Assembly (NCBI GenBank): GCA_963713695.1 | Contig: CAVQMU010000001.1 | Location: 62,001 to 126,000 of the forward strand | DNA: 64,000 nt | Origin: Rhodoblastus sp963713695 | GTDB lineage: Bacteria > Pseudomonadota > Alphaproteobacteria > Rhizobiales > Beijerinckiaceae | Reading direction: 5' to 3' | The notes under the pieces: model-generated | The model's database searches: none | What the model was told of the DNA's origin: nothing | Seen by the model: the letters and a program-made list of their open reading frames with translations, nothing else | Made by a program: the position numbers and the translations under genes | In this document: piece by piece, positions 18,270-26,940 of the stretch | Position numbering within the stretch: position 1 is the stretch's first letter | How the letters are laid out: each line of letters opens with the position of its first letter

Positions 18270-19073
18270 TCACGCGGCGTGGCAGACGACAGCCAGCGTT
18301 TCCGGCGCGGAGACGCAATGAGAATGGGCGCCCGGCGTGACCGTCTGCATGCGGACGCAATTGCGGCCCGATTGCTTCGCCAGATACAATTGCGAATCTG
18401 CGACCGACATCAATCGGTCGATTGATTCGGTGAATGTGCCTGCGGCGACGCCTATGCTAACGGAATAGACGATTTCACTGCTGTGAAAGGCGACCGGAGC
18501 GGTTTGTGCGGCGAGCCTGATGCGCTCGGCCATGCCTTCGGCCTCTTCAAGTCCCGCGCCCGCCAGTTCGACCACGAATTCCTCGCCGCCAAAGCGCGCG
18601 ACGAGGTCGCCATCGCGCAGGCATTGGCTTAGCGATTTTGCGAAGTAGCGAAGCACTTCGTCGCCGCCGTCATGGCCGTGCTGGTCGTTGATCGCCTTGA
18701 AATGGTCGATGTCGATGAATAGCACCGTGCGCCGGGACTGGAGGCCGAATGCCTCCTCGGCGCGGCCGTCGGCCTCGAAGAAGGCGCGTCGGTTGGGCAG
18801 TTCGGTCAGGGGATCGAGACGCGCAGCCTTCATGGCGTTCATTCGCGCGCGCTTGGACTCGCGCATGGCGAGGGCCGTGAAGTAGCTGAATCCGGGCGCG
18901 ACAACGAAGGGAATCAGAAAGGCGAGCCGCATATGCAGGCCGGGTTGCTGCATTTCGATGAAAAAGGTCAGGATCCAGGCGACGAAACTGGACGCGAGCG
19001 CGCTGTAGATCGTGGAAATAATAGTCACCTTGACGATGCCCAAACGCGTCATCGCCTTTACCGCGGGCGACAT
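18270..19073 (-). CDS. Membrane-bound diguanylate cyclase (GGDEF domain)
   Basis: A 267-residue protein. Two hydrophobic segments lie at about residues 15-38 and 48-68, joined by a short loop, so there is essentially no periplasmic sensor. The GGDEF domain spans about 85-245: DPLTELPNRRAFFEAD, FIDIDHFKAINDQHGHDGGD and the active-site GGEEF. An RxxD inhibitory site (RDGD) lies five residues before GGEEF, so product inhibition by cyclic di-GMP is expected. There is no EAL domain. The 11-base sequence TAGGTTGCATT in its upstream region is repeated before the adjacent 60-residue gene. Confidence 0.9.
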   Translation of the reverse strand: MSPAVKAMTRLGIVKVTIISTIYSALASSFVAWILTFFIEMQQPGLHMRLAFLIPFVVAPGFSYFTALAMRESKRARMNAMKAARLDPLTELPNRRAFFEADGRAEEAFGLQSRRTVLFIDIDHFKAINDQHGHDGGDEVLRYFAKSLSQCLRDGDLVARFGGEEFVVELAGAGLEEAEGMAERIRLAAQTAPVAFHSSEIVYSVSIGVAAGTFTESIDRLMSVADSQLYLAKQSGRNCVRMQTVTPGAHSHCVSAPETLAVVCHAA

Positions 19074-19134
19074 AGGCCTCTCCCTCGTATGCGTTATGAG
19101 GAATGCAACCTAGGCGTGCAGCACCAAAAAACCG

Positions 19135-19839
19135 TTAAGTCAAAGGCTTAAATGCGAGCTTCTGCCATTTTGCGTAACCGTCGGCCCGCAGACGGCAGGC
19201 GGGGCATTCGCCGCAGCCATAGCCCCAAACGTGGCGGGCGCCACGTTCGCCGAGATAGCAGGTGTGACTGTGCTCGACGATCGTCTCGACCAGAGCCGCG
19301 CCGCCAAGGTTTTCCGCGAGCGCCCAGCTCTGCGCCTTGTCGATCCACATCAGCGGCGTCTCGATCACGAAATGGCTTTCCATGCCAGTGTTCAAAGCCA
19401 CCTGCATGGCCTTGATGGCGTCGTCGCGGCAATCGGGATAGCCGGAAAAATCGGTCTCGCACATGCCGCCGACTATTCTTGTCAATCCGCGCCGAAAAGC
19501 GAGCGCCGCAGCAAAGGCGAGGAAGATCAGGTTGCGGCCGGGAACGAACGTATTGGGCAGGTTCTTTGCGCCCATTTCGATCGCCCTGTCGCTGGTCAGC
19601 GCCGTATCGGAGATTGAACCGAGCACTCGGAGGTCGAGCACATGGTCCGGCCCGAGCCGCCGGCCCCATACCGGATTCATGGCGGCGAGCGTGTCGCGGA
19701 GAACGCCGCGCTGGGAGAGTTCGATCCTGTGGCGCTGGCCATAATCGAAGCCGAGCGTCTCGACGCGCTCGAAACGATCCAGGGCCCAGGCGAGACAGGT
19801 GGTCGAATCCTGGCCGCCAGAAAACAGCACCAGAGCCAT
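19135..19839 (-). CDS. queC: 7-cyano-7-deazaguanine synthase
   Basis: QueC converts 7-carboxy-7-deazaguanine to preQ0 with ATP and ammonia, in queuosine synthesis. The N-terminal PP-loop is LVLFSGGQDSTTCLAWAL. FVPGRNLIFLAFAAALA and the zinc site CGECPACRLR near the C-terminus complete the family. Length is 234 residues. The start at 19839 puts the PP-loop at the N-terminus as in other QueC proteins, although the frame stays open far upstream. No queD, queE or queF is in the window. Confidence 0.95.
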   Translation of the reverse strand: MALVLFSGGQDSTTCLAWALDRFERVETLGFDYGQRHRIELSQRGVLRDTLAAMNPVWGRRLGPDHVLDLRVLGSISDTALTSDRAIEMGAKNLPNTFVPGRNLIFLAFAAALAFRRGLTRIVGGMCETDFSGYPDCRDDAIKAMQVALNTGMESHFVIETPLMWIDKAQSWALAENLGGAALVETIVEHSHTCYLGERGARHVWGYGCGECPACRLRADGYAKWQKLAFKPLT

Positions 19840-19911
19840 GCGAAAAAATCCTTTGATCTCAGCAAACCTTGCTACACAAAAGCGCCGCGGGCGTCCATCG
19901 CGCCCGCCGCG

Positions 19912-21060
19912 ATGCAAACATCGGGACATCAGGAATTGCAGCCATTCTGCCTGATCGAGGACCGCGACGCCGGCGGCGCGCTGCTTTTCGACAATATGCG
20001 CGAAAGAATCGAGGCGCGCTCGTCCCAGGAGGTCGCGCCGGCGCTGGCCGCCATGCAAGCGGCGTCGGCAGCGGGATTCCACCTCGCCGGGACCCTCTCC
20101 TACGAATGCGGCTACGCCTTCGAGCCCCGGCTGCACAAGCTTCTGCCCAGGCGGAGCGAAACCCCGCTTCTGCAATTTGGCGTCTTCGAAACGCCCGAAA
20201 CGGTGACCTTGCCCGAGCCGTCGCCGGCCGCGGTGACCGCATTGCGGCGTTCCCTGGCCTTCGACGAATACGAGCCGCGCTTTCGTGCCTGCCGCGATTA
20301 TATCATTGCGGGCGACGTCTATCAGATCAACCTGACCTTTCCGCTGCTTGGCCGGTATGAAGGCGCGCCGCTCGACCTCTACCGGCATTTGCGCGCCCGG
20401 CAGCCTGTGGCCCTGGGCGGCGTCGTGGCGCTGGGCGCAGAAACGATCCTGTCGCTGTCGCCGGAAAAATTCTTCTCCACCAGGGGGCGCCGGATTTTCG
20501 CGCGGCCGATGAAGGGCACGGCGCCGCGCGGCCCGACCGGGGCGCATGATATGGCCATGGCGCAGGCTCTGGCGAAGGACGAGAAAAACCGTGCGGAAAA
20601 CCTGATGATCGTCGATCTCTTGCGCAACGACCTGAGCCGTCTTTCGGAAGTCGGTTCGGTGGTCGTCACCGATCTCTACTCGGTCGAGACTTTCCCGACG
20701 CTGCACCAGATGACCTCCGGAGTCGAAGCCGTCTTGCGGGAAAATCTGACCTTTTACGAAATTTTCGCGGGCCTGTTTCCATGCGGCTCGGTGACTGGCG
20801 CGCCGAAGATACGCGCCATGGAAATCATCGCCGGCCAGGAAACGGCGCCGCGCGGAAATTATTGCGGCGCGATCGGTCATATTGCGCCAGGCACGGCGAC
20901 GGGGCTTGGAGACATGAGTTTCAATGTCGCGATAAGAACCCTGACGCTCGACGGGCGCGGCGGCCTGGTCTGCCCCGTCGGCTCGGCCATTGTCGCGGAT
21001 TCCAGCGCGCGGGAGGAATATGACGAATGTCTGCTGAAGGCGCGCTTCCTGACGGCGTGA
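19912..21060 (+). CDS. pabB: Aminodeoxychorismate synthase component I
   Basis: PabB joins chorismate and ammonia to give 4-amino-4-deoxychorismate for folate. The chorismate-binding domain shows YIIAGDVYQINLTFPL, LSLSPEKFF, the lysine-bearing FARPMKGTAPRG, ENLMIVDLLRNDLSRLSEVG and the FPCGSVTGAPKIRAME signature. The 382-residue form without a glutaminase domain matches alphaproteobacterial PabB. The ATG at 19912 is the best start; the frame is open further upstream over the queC promoter. It overlaps pabC by 34 bases, so the two successive steps of p-aminobenzoate synthesis are coupled. Confidence 0.92.
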   Translation: MQTSGHQELQPFCLIEDRDAGGALLFDNMRERIEARSSQEVAPALAAMQAASAAGFHLAGTLSYECGYAFEPRLHKLLPRRSETPLLQFGVFETPETVTLPEPSPAAVTALRRSLAFDEYEPRFRACRDYIIAGDVYQINLTFPLLGRYEGAPLDLYRHLRARQPVALGGVVALGAETILSLSPEKFFSTRGRRIFARPMKGTAPRGPTGAHDMAMAQALAKDEKNRAENLMIVDLLRNDLSRLSEVGSVVVTDLYSVETFPTLHQMTSGVEAVLRENLTFYEIFAGLFPCGSVTGAPKIRAMEIIAGQETAPRGNYCGAIGHIAPGTATGLGDMSFNVAIRTLTLDGRGGLVCPVGSAIVADSSAREEYDECLLKARFLTA

Positions 21061-21671
21061 GAGATCTGGGGCTGATCGAGACCCTGCTGTGGACGCGCGA
21101 AAACGGCTATTTTCTGCGCGAGGGTCACCTCCTGCGGATGACGGCGTCGGCTCGGGCGCTCGGATTCCCATTTTCTGAAGTCGATTTCAGCGATGCCCTG
21201 GCGCAGGCCTGTGCGAGCGCGCAGACCGGGGCGTTGCGCGTGCGGCTGGTCCTGCGTTCCAACGGCGCATTTGACGTGACATCCGCGCCTTTCGAGCGGG
21301 AGGCCGAGGGAAAAGTCTGGCGCGTCGCTGTCGCCGATGTGCGGTTCGATTCGCGCGACCCGCTGTTGCGCCACAAGACGACGCGGCGCGCGCTCTACGA
21401 GGACGCCCTCGCGCGTGCGGGAGACGCCGATGAAGTCGTTTTCCTCAACGAGCGCAACGAAATCTGCGAAGGCGCGCGCACCAATATCTTTATCGCACGC
21501 GAGGGATTGTTGCTCACCCCGCCTGTCGCCAGCGGCCTGCTGCCGGGGGTTTTTCGCGCCGATCTCTTGAGGCAGGACAGGGCGCAGGAAGCCGTCCTTG
21601 GCCTTGATGACCTGCGCGCCGGATTTTTTCTGGGCAATTCGCTGCGCGGGCTCATGGCGGCGGCGGTTTAG
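21027..21671 (+). CDS. pabC: Aminodeoxychorismate lyase-type class IV aminotransferase
   Basis: A 214-residue PLP fold-type IV protein. The Schiff-base lysine is in LLRHKTTRRALYE, and EVVFLNERNEICEGARTNIF with LLPGVFRADLL are fold-type IV signatures. Lying directly after and overlapping pabB, it most likely removes pyruvate from aminodeoxychorismate to give p-aminobenzoate. It is shorter than E. coli PabC (269 residues) but similar to the PabC-like proteins found after pabB in Rhizobiales. A branched-chain or D-amino acid aminotransferase role is less likely given the context. Confidence 0.85.
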   Translation: MSAEGALPDGVRDLGLIETLLWTRENGYFLREGHLLRMTASARALGFPFSEVDFSDALAQACASAQTGALRVRLVLRSNGAFDVTSAPFEREAEGKVWRVAVADVRFDSRDPLLRHKTTRRALYEDALARAGDADEVVFLNERNEICEGARTNIFIAREGLLLTPPVASGLLPGVFRADLLRQDRAQEAVLGLDDLRAGFFLGNSLRGLMAAAV

Positions 21672-21672
21672 A

Positions 21673-22635
21673 TCAGCCCTTGGCCGCCCAAAGCTCCAGC
21701 AAGGTCCGGGCTATCGCGATTTTCCCCGGCGCGCGGAAGCCTTCCTTCGGCTCGGCCAGCATGGCGCGCGCCTCGGCGCGGCTGAACCAGCGGCAGTCCT
21801 CAAGCTCCGACTTGTCCATGACGATGTCGCGGGACAGCGCTTCGCCAACGCAGCCGATCATCAGCGAGGCCGGAAACGGCCATGGCTGCGACGCCGCGTA
21901 GCTCACCGCGCCGACCCTGACCCCAGCCTCCTCCATCACCTCGCGCCGCACGGCGGCCTCCAGCGTCTCGCCGCTTTCGACAAAGCCCGCGAGGCAGGAA
22001 TACATGTTTTCCGGAAATTGTTTTTGGCGGCCGAGCAGACAATTGTCGCCATCGGTCACCAACATGATCACCACGGGGTCCGTGCGCGGAAAATGTTTCG
22101 TCCCGCAAGCCGGGCAGTCCCGCCGCCAGCCGGCGGACGCAAGCATGGTCGCCGCGCCGCAATGCGGACAGAATCGATGAGTGGCGTGGTAATGCAAAAT
22201 GGATTTGGCCTGGGCCAGCACGCCGAGCTCCGCCGGGTCGAGCAAGCCGCGCATGGTGATCGCGCGAAGGTCGAGGATCAGCAGGCGCGGCTGTCCCTGC
22301 AGAAACAGCTGGCGTTCGTCGATGAAGCCGCCATCGCCCGAGGGCTCCGCAACCTGGGCCGCTTCGTCTGGCAGAAGCAGGGCAAAGACCGGTCCCGCAT
22401 CGTCTTGGCCAAGCAGGACCTCGGCCTGAACCCCGCCAAAAAGTCTCGCCTGCGCCAGGGGATGCAGGGCGCTCGCCCCTTCGTCGTCGAGCCGCAGGAC
22501 CGGCATGGATTGCACGAAAACCACGGCCCGCGCCGCGGGGTCGGCGGCCAGCCGCGCCAGCGCTTCGGACTCCTCGCGCAGCGGCGAGAGGCGATCGAGC
22601 GGGTTGCCGGAGAAGCCGACTGCGGGATCGCTCAT
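21673..22635 (-). CDS. nudC: NAD(+)/NADH pyrophosphatase (Nudix)
   Basis: NudC hydrolyses NADH and removes NAD caps from RNA in bacteria where it has been tested. The zinc ribbon is FCPHCGAAT with CPACGTKHFPR, followed by the Nudix box GFVESGETLEAAVRREVMEE. The NudC-specific SQPWPFPASLMIG motif is also present. Length is 320 residues, with the N-terminal domain of larger family members. The start at 22635 overlaps the upstream HIT gene's stop by four bases. It converges on pabC with a one-base gap. Confidence 0.94.
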   Translation of the reverse strand: MSDPAVGFSGNPLDRLSPLREESEALARLAADPAARAVVFVQSMPVLRLDDEGASALHPLAQARLFGGVQAEVLLGQDDAGPVFALLLPDEAAQVAEPSGDGGFIDERQLFLQGQPRLLILDLRAITMRGLLDPAELGVLAQAKSILHYHATHRFCPHCGAATMLASAGWRRDCPACGTKHFPRTDPVVIMLVTDGDNCLLGRQKQFPENMYSCLAGFVESGETLEAAVRREVMEEAGVRVGAVSYAASQPWPFPASLMIGCVGEALSRDIVMDKSELEDCRWFSRAEARAMLAEPKEGFRAPGKIAIARTLLELWAAKG

Positions 22636-23060
22636 GGCCTTTGCTCCTTGCCGGCGACATCGAGAGCGCGGCGCAGATCGGCCAGCAGCGTTTCCGCCGC
22701 CTCCCGCGCATAGGGCCGCGCCTGTCCCGCGCCCCAGACCGGGCCGGGCCAGGCGCCGTCGTCCTCGAAACGTGCGACGACGTGGACATGGAGTTGCGGA
22801 ACGATATTGCCGAGAGCGCCGATATTGATCTTTTTGGCGCCGGTCAGGCTTTTGAGCGTTTCGCTGGCGCGCGACGCCTCTTCCATGAGCGCCGCGCGCT
22901 CGGGCGCGGGGAGATCGTGGATTTCGCTCAAGTTCTTGCGGCGGGGGACGAGGATCAGCCAGGGAAACCGGCTGTCGTTCATCAACAGGACGCGGCAGAG
23001 CGACAGGTCGCCGGCAAAATACGTGTCGGCGTCCAGGCGTGGGTGCAGTTCGAATGACAT
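22632..23060 (-). CDS. HIT family nucleotide-binding protein
   Basis: A 142-residue histidine-triad protein. The motif appears as PQLHVHVVARFEDD, a variant of His-x-His-x-His-x-x where the middle positions are kept and the last is Ala-Arg; this variant is usual in the short HIT proteins of Alphaproteobacteria. LLMNDSRFPWLILVPRRKNL and INIGALGNIVPQLHV are further family segments. Such proteins are nucleotide hydrolases or transferases of uncertain substrate. Translation is coupled to nudC by an ATGA overlap, suggesting a shared role in nucleotide housekeeping. Confidence 0.88.
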   Translation of the reverse strand: MSFELHPRLDADTYFAGDLSLCRVLLMNDSRFPWLILVPRRKNLSEIHDLPAPERAALMEEASRASETLKSLTGAKKINIGALGNIVPQLHVHVVARFEDDGAWPGPVWGAGQARPYAREAAETLLADLRRALDVAGKEQRP

Positions 23061-23167
23061 CCGGCCTCCGGAAGCAACGTCTCCCCCTGGGGTAATGCTT
23101 CGGGGCGCTCGGGACAAGTGCGCCGCGTCGGCGCCCTCTTGCGGATTCCGTCCCGATGGTCCAAATA

Positions 23168-23268
23168 GGCCTTCGGGAGGTTGGCGGTGGACGTTCCACT
23201 CGCCAATCGGGTCAGGTCCGGAAGGAAGCAGCCCTAACGAGATCGGGCGGGTCTTCGTCCAGCCTCCT
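23168..23268 (+). ncRNA. ffs: Signal recognition particle RNA, small bacterial type
   Basis: The central hairpin of 4.5S RNA is unmistakable: GGTCAGGTCCGGAAGGAAGC, then AGCCCTAACGAGA, which is the GGAA tetraloop with both internal loops that bind Ffh. The flanks GGGAGGTTGGCGGTGGA and CCAGCCTCC can pair as the terminal stem. About 100 nt is normal. The position directly before dnaX is conserved in Alphaproteobacteria. The exact ends are estimated from stem pairing. Confidence 0.93.
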
Positions 23269-23363
23269 ACTTCAAGCCTCGTGCGCCCCAGATCCAGCGG
23301 GTGCGAGCCGCAAGCCGCTGGCGGCTGTTTACAAGTCCGCTGGCGCCCTTTTTCGGCGGTTCG

Positions 23364-25237
23364 ATGATCGACGATTCCGCGCAAGGTCCTGATGACGCCC
23401 CGCCCCAAGGCGGCGGCCTTTTTGGCGACGCGCAGGCCAACCCTTCCGGCGCCAAGCCGGCGAACGCCGCCTACAGGGTCCTCGCCCGCAAATATCGCCC
23501 GTCCCGCTTCGAGGATTTGATCGGCCAGGAGCCGATGGTGCGGACGCTGTCGAACGCCTTCGATCTCGGCCGCATTCACCAGGCCTACATGCTCACGGGC
23601 GTGCGCGGCGTCGGCAAGACCACCACCGCCCGCATACTCGCCCGCGCCTTCAATTATGCGGTTCCCGCCCATGACGGCCGCCCCGCCATCGACCGCCCGA
23701 CCATCCACATGGACGAGATCGGCACGCATTGCCAGGCGATCATGGAATCGCGCCATGTCGATGTGATCGAGATGGACGCGGCGTCCCATACCGGCATCGA
23801 CGACGTGCGCGAGATCATCGAAAGCGCCCGCTACAAGCCGGTGATGGCGCGGACCAAAGTCTACATCATCGACGAAGTGCACATGCTCTCGAAGCCCGCC
23901 TTCAACGGATTGCTGAAGACGCTCGAAGAGCCGCCCGAACACGTAAAATTCCTGTTCGCCACCACCGAGATCGAAAAGGTTCCGGTGACCGTGCGCTCGC
24001 GCTGCCTGCGTTTCGACCTGCGCCGCGTCGAGGCGGAGGAACTGACCCGCCATCTCCAGGGGATCTGCGACAAGGAAAAGGTCGAAGTCGACCATGAGGC
24101 GCTAAGCCTGATTTCGCGCGCCTCGGAAGGCTCGGTGCGCGATGCGCTGTCGCTGCTCGACCAGGCGATTGCGCACGGCGCCGGGCGCCGATCCAGGCGG
24201 GCGACCTGCGTCAGATGCTGGGCCTTGCTGACCGCTCGCGCATCATCGACCTGTTCGAGGCGCTGATGAAAGGCGACGTCGCCTCGGCCCTCGCCAATCT
24301 CAGGGAACAGTACGACAGCGGGGCCGATCCCGCCCAGATACTCGTCGAACTCGCGGAATTCGTGCATTTCGTGACCAGGACCAAGGTCGCGCCCGATCTT
24401 GTCGACGCCGCGGCCACGGAAGTCGAGCGCCAGCGCGGCGGCGGATATGCGCAAAGCCTCTCCATGTCCGTTCTGTCGCGCGCCTGGCAGATCCTGCTCA
24501 AGGGCGTGCAGGAAGTTCGCGATTCGCCGCGTCCGCTCGCCGCCGCCGACATGGTGCTCGTGCGGCTGGCCTATGCCTCGGAACTGCCCTCGCCGGAAGA
24601 GGCGTTAAGGCGGTTTGTCGCGCCGACCGCACCGGCCTTGCAGGGCGAGGGCCTTGGCGCCCCGCCGCCGCGCGGCGGCGGATCTGGCGGGAGCGCGAGC
24701 GCCGCCCTGCGCTCAGCGCCACGCCTGGCCTCCTCCCAGGCCGATGTCGCGCCGTCGCCAGCGCCAGCGCCCGATGCCGCGCCAAGCGTAACCCTGAAAA
24801 ATTTTGCCGATCTGGTGGCGCTCGCCGGGGCGCAGCGCGATATCCAGACCAAGATTGCGCTGGAGCGCGACGTGCGTCTCGTGCGTTTCGAGCAGGGGCG
24901 ACTTGAATTTTCGCTTGCGCCGGGCGGCTCGGCTAGCCTTCCCGCACAGCTCGCGCGAAAACTGCAGGACTGGACGGGCCAACGCTGGATGGTGGCCCTG
25001 TCGTCGGCGGAGGGCGCGGCAAGCCTCGTCGAGCAGGCCGATGCGAAGGAGAGGCAACGCAAGGTGGGCGTGCAGGCGCATCCGCTGGTGCGCGCCGCGC
25101 TCGAACAATTTCCCGGCGCCGTGATCGTCGCGGTGCGCGGCGGCGAGGCCGAACTGGCCCCGGCGCCGCGTGAAACGGCGCCTTTGGAGGCCGAGGATGT
25201 CGGCTATGGCGACGAGTCCGCAGATGAGGATTTTTAA
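23364..25237 (+). CDS. dnaX: DNA polymerase III tau/gamma subunit, frameshifted
   Basis: The clamp-loader ATPase. Walker A is GVRGVGKTTTARILARAF, Walker B IIDEVHMLSKPAFNGLLKTL, and the sensor region is FLFATTEIEKVPVTVRSRC. Domain III and a long Ala/Pro linker follow, then a C-terminal tau-specific domain. A missing base near 24181-24190 shifts the frame after DQAIAHGAG; the next frame continues as IQAGDLRQMLGLADRSRIID. The site is GC-rich with no slippery A-run, so this is not the programmed gamma/tau frameshift. Corrected length is about 624 residues. It lies directly after ffs and before ybaB. Confidence 0.93.
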
Positions 25238-25558
25238 ATGGATATCATGGGCTTGATGAAAAAGGCCGGCGCCATGCAGGCCAAGATGACGGAAATGCAG
25301 GCGGAACTCGACACTGTCACGGTCGAGGGTTTTGCGGGCGGCGGCGTGGTCAAGGTGACGATGACCGCGAAAGGCGCCCTGCAGGGAATCGCCATCGACC
25401 CTTCGCTGATGAAGGAAGACGAGAAGGAAATTTTGGAGGACCTGATCGTCGCCGCCCATGCCGACGCGCGGAAAAAGGCTGAGGCCATGGTTGAGGACAA
25501 GATGAAAGGCCTCACCGCCGGTCTCGGCTTGCCCGCAGGCATGAAACTTCCTTTCTAG
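25238..25558 (+). CDS. ybaB: YbaB/EbfC family nucleoid-associated protein
   Basis: A 106-residue protein that begins with the stop of dnaX. MDIMGLMKKAGAMQAKMTEM (a charged helix), VEGFAGGGVVKVTMTAKG and IAIDPSLMKEDEKEILEDLI are the standard YbaB/EbfC pattern. Members form dimers that bind DNA with little sequence specificity. The gene is conserved between dnaX and recR, and the frame is intact. Confidence 0.95.
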   Translation: MDIMGLMKKAGAMQAKMTEMQAELDTVTVEGFAGGGVVKVTMTAKGALQGIAIDPSLMKEDEKEILEDLIVAAHADARKKAEAMVEDKMKGLTAGLGLPAGMKLPF

Positions 25559-25578
25559 ATGCGGCCTAGCGAAGGCTC

Positions 25579-25613
25579 GGCGTCGCGTTTCGCTCCTGGC
25601 GCCCTCCGGGCGC
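25579..25613. repeat. Intergenic element with hairpin, copy A
   Basis: The head GGCGTCGCGTTTCGCTCCT is followed by a hairpin (GCGCCC, loop TCC, GGGCGC at 25599-25613). A close relative, GGCGTCGCATTCGCTCCT plus a hairpin, occurs at 56026-56064. It lies between ybaB and recR and may be a processing or termination signal. Confidence 0.45.
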
Positions 25614-25631
25614 ATCTTGCTGGTTTTCTTA

Positions 25632-26237
25632 ATGGCTGAACGCATCGCCGGACCTGAAATCGAGCGGCTGATCCAGTTGCTCGCCCGCCTGCCGGGGCTC
25701 GGGCCGCGTTCGGCGCGGCGCGCGGCGCTGCATCTGATCCGCAAGCGCGAGGAGCTGCTTGGCCCGCTTTCGGAGGCCATGCGCGTGGCGAAGGACAAGA
25801 TCGTCACCTGTTCCAATTGCGGCAATATCGACACCAGCGATCCCTGCATCATCTGCGCCGATCCGCGTCGGGATCCCGAGAAAATCGTGGTGGTCGAGAC
25901 GATCGGCGATCTCTGGGCGCTTGAGCGCGCCGGGGTCTTGTCGGCGCAATATCATGTGCTCGGCGGGGCGCTTTCGCCGCTGGACGGAATCGGGCCTGAC
26001 GACCTCAATATTTCCAAGCTGATCGGCCGCGTCGCGGAAGGCGGCGTGCGCGAAGTCATTCTCGCCGTCAACGCCACGGTCGATGGCCAGACGACGGCGC
26101 ATTACATCACCGAAATGCTCGCCCATCTCGGCGTCAAATGCACGCGTCTCGCCCATGGCGTGCCAGTCGGCGGCGAACTGGATTATCTCGACGAAGGCAC
26201 GCTGGCCGCGGCCTTCCGGAGCCGGACGGATTTGTAG
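25632..26237 (+). CDS. recR: Recombination protein RecR
   Basis: RecR acts with RecF and RecO to load RecA at gaps. The helix-hairpin-helix LARLPGLGPRSARRAALHLI is followed by the zinc finger CSNCGNIDTSDPCIICAD and the Toprim domain (IVVVETIGDLWALERAG, LGGALSPLDGIGPDDL, YITEMLAHLGVKCTRLAHGV). Length is 201 residues. The start is the ATG at 25632. The recFOR partner recF lies at 37 kb. Confidence 0.96.
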   Translation: MAERIAGPEIERLIQLLARLPGLGPRSARRAALHLIRKREELLGPLSEAMRVAKDKIVTCSNCGNIDTSDPCIICADPRRDPEKIVVVETIGDLWALERAGVLSAQYHVLGGALSPLDGIGPDDLNISKLIGRVAEGGVREVILAVNATVDGQTTAHYITEMLAHLGVKCTRLAHGVPVGGELDYLDEGTLAAAFRSRTDL

Positions 26238-26275
26238 GCGGGATCCGGCCCGAGCCAGGACGAGGGGGACCATCG

Positions 26276-26758
26276 ATGAAAAATGGCGACGCGGCGCATC
26301 GGGCGCATCTTCTTCATGCGGTGCGGCTGGCGCGTCAACATATCAGCAGCGGCCTTGGCGGACCTTTCGGCGCCGTCATCGTCAGGGACGGGCGGGTCAT
26401 TGCGGAAGGCTGGAACGAGGTGACGTCGTCGAACGACCCGACGGCTCATGCCGAAGTCGTGGCCATTCGACGCGCATGCGCCGCTGTGGGCGATTTCAGG
26501 CTGAAAGGAGCGATCATCTATTCAAGCTGCGAGCCGTGCCCGATGTGCCTGGCCGCCATCTATTGGTCGCGGCTTGACGCCGTCTATTTCGCCAGTGATC
26601 GGCGTCAGGCGGCGGCGGCCGGTTTCGACGACGCGTTGCTGTATGATGAAATTTTTCGCCCGGCGACGGAGCGCAGGATGCGCTCAAGCTTCATGCCCAT
26701 GGACGAAGCCGGCGAAGTTTTCGACCTTTGGGTGAAGGCGGACAAGATCGCTTACTAG
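26276..26758 (+). CDS. guaD: Guanine deaminase of the cytidine-deaminase fold
   Basis: A 160-residue zinc deaminase. The zinc site is HAEVVAIRRAC and SSCEPCPMCLAAIYWSR. The whole layout, including GGPFGAVIVRDGRVIAEGWN, TSSNDPTAHAE, AAAAGFDDALLYDEI and the C-terminal LWVKADKIAY, closely follows Bacillus GuaD, which turns guanine into xanthine. A tRNA adenosine deaminase (TadA) would lack the C-terminal tail and have different substrate-site residues. It is monocistronic, between recR and the phasin gene. Confidence 0.85.
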   Translation: MKNGDAAHRAHLLHAVRLARQHISSGLGGPFGAVIVRDGRVIAEGWNEVTSSNDPTAHAEVVAIRRACAAVGDFRLKGAIIYSSCEPCPMCLAAIYWSRLDAVYFASDRRQAAAAGFDDALLYDEIFRPATERRMRSSFMPMDEAGEVFDLWVKADKIAY

Positions 26759-26823
26759 TGTCTTTCGCGGCCTGAGCACGGAAGGCGGCGCGGTCTGCGG
26801 TCCCCCGGCTTGCCGCCGCAGTT

Positions 26824-26855
26824 ATTGTGCACTGCACAATTTATGTTGCAACGCA
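26824..26855. promoter_or_regulatory. Paired TGC-N3-GCA sites upstream of the phasin gene (PhaR-type operator)
   Basis: TGC-ACT-GCA is the core of a perfect palindrome (ATTGTGCA, C, TGCACAAT, 26824-26840), and a second site TGC-AAC-GCA lies at 26847-26855. The pair is about 86 bases before the phasin start. Alphaproteobacterial PhaR repressors recognise TGC/GCA-type inverted sites before phasin genes, so this is a good candidate operator. Confidence 0.6.
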
Positions 26856-26940
26856 CAAAAAGCAGAGCTAAAGAAAGCGCATCGCGCGCTGGCGCGAGGC
26901 TCAGGCTCACAATGCCCGTGCCCAACGCAAAGGAAATTCC

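Noticed and set aside
19840..21171. An N-terminal extension of queC of more than 400 codons
   Set aside because: It is antisense to pabB; QueC proteins begin with the PP-loop close to the N-terminus, as from 19839.
24175..24270. Programmed frameshift in dnaX giving gamma and tau
   Set aside because: The break is in GC-rich sequence without an A-AAA-AAG slippery site, and many other genes in the window have similar random indels.
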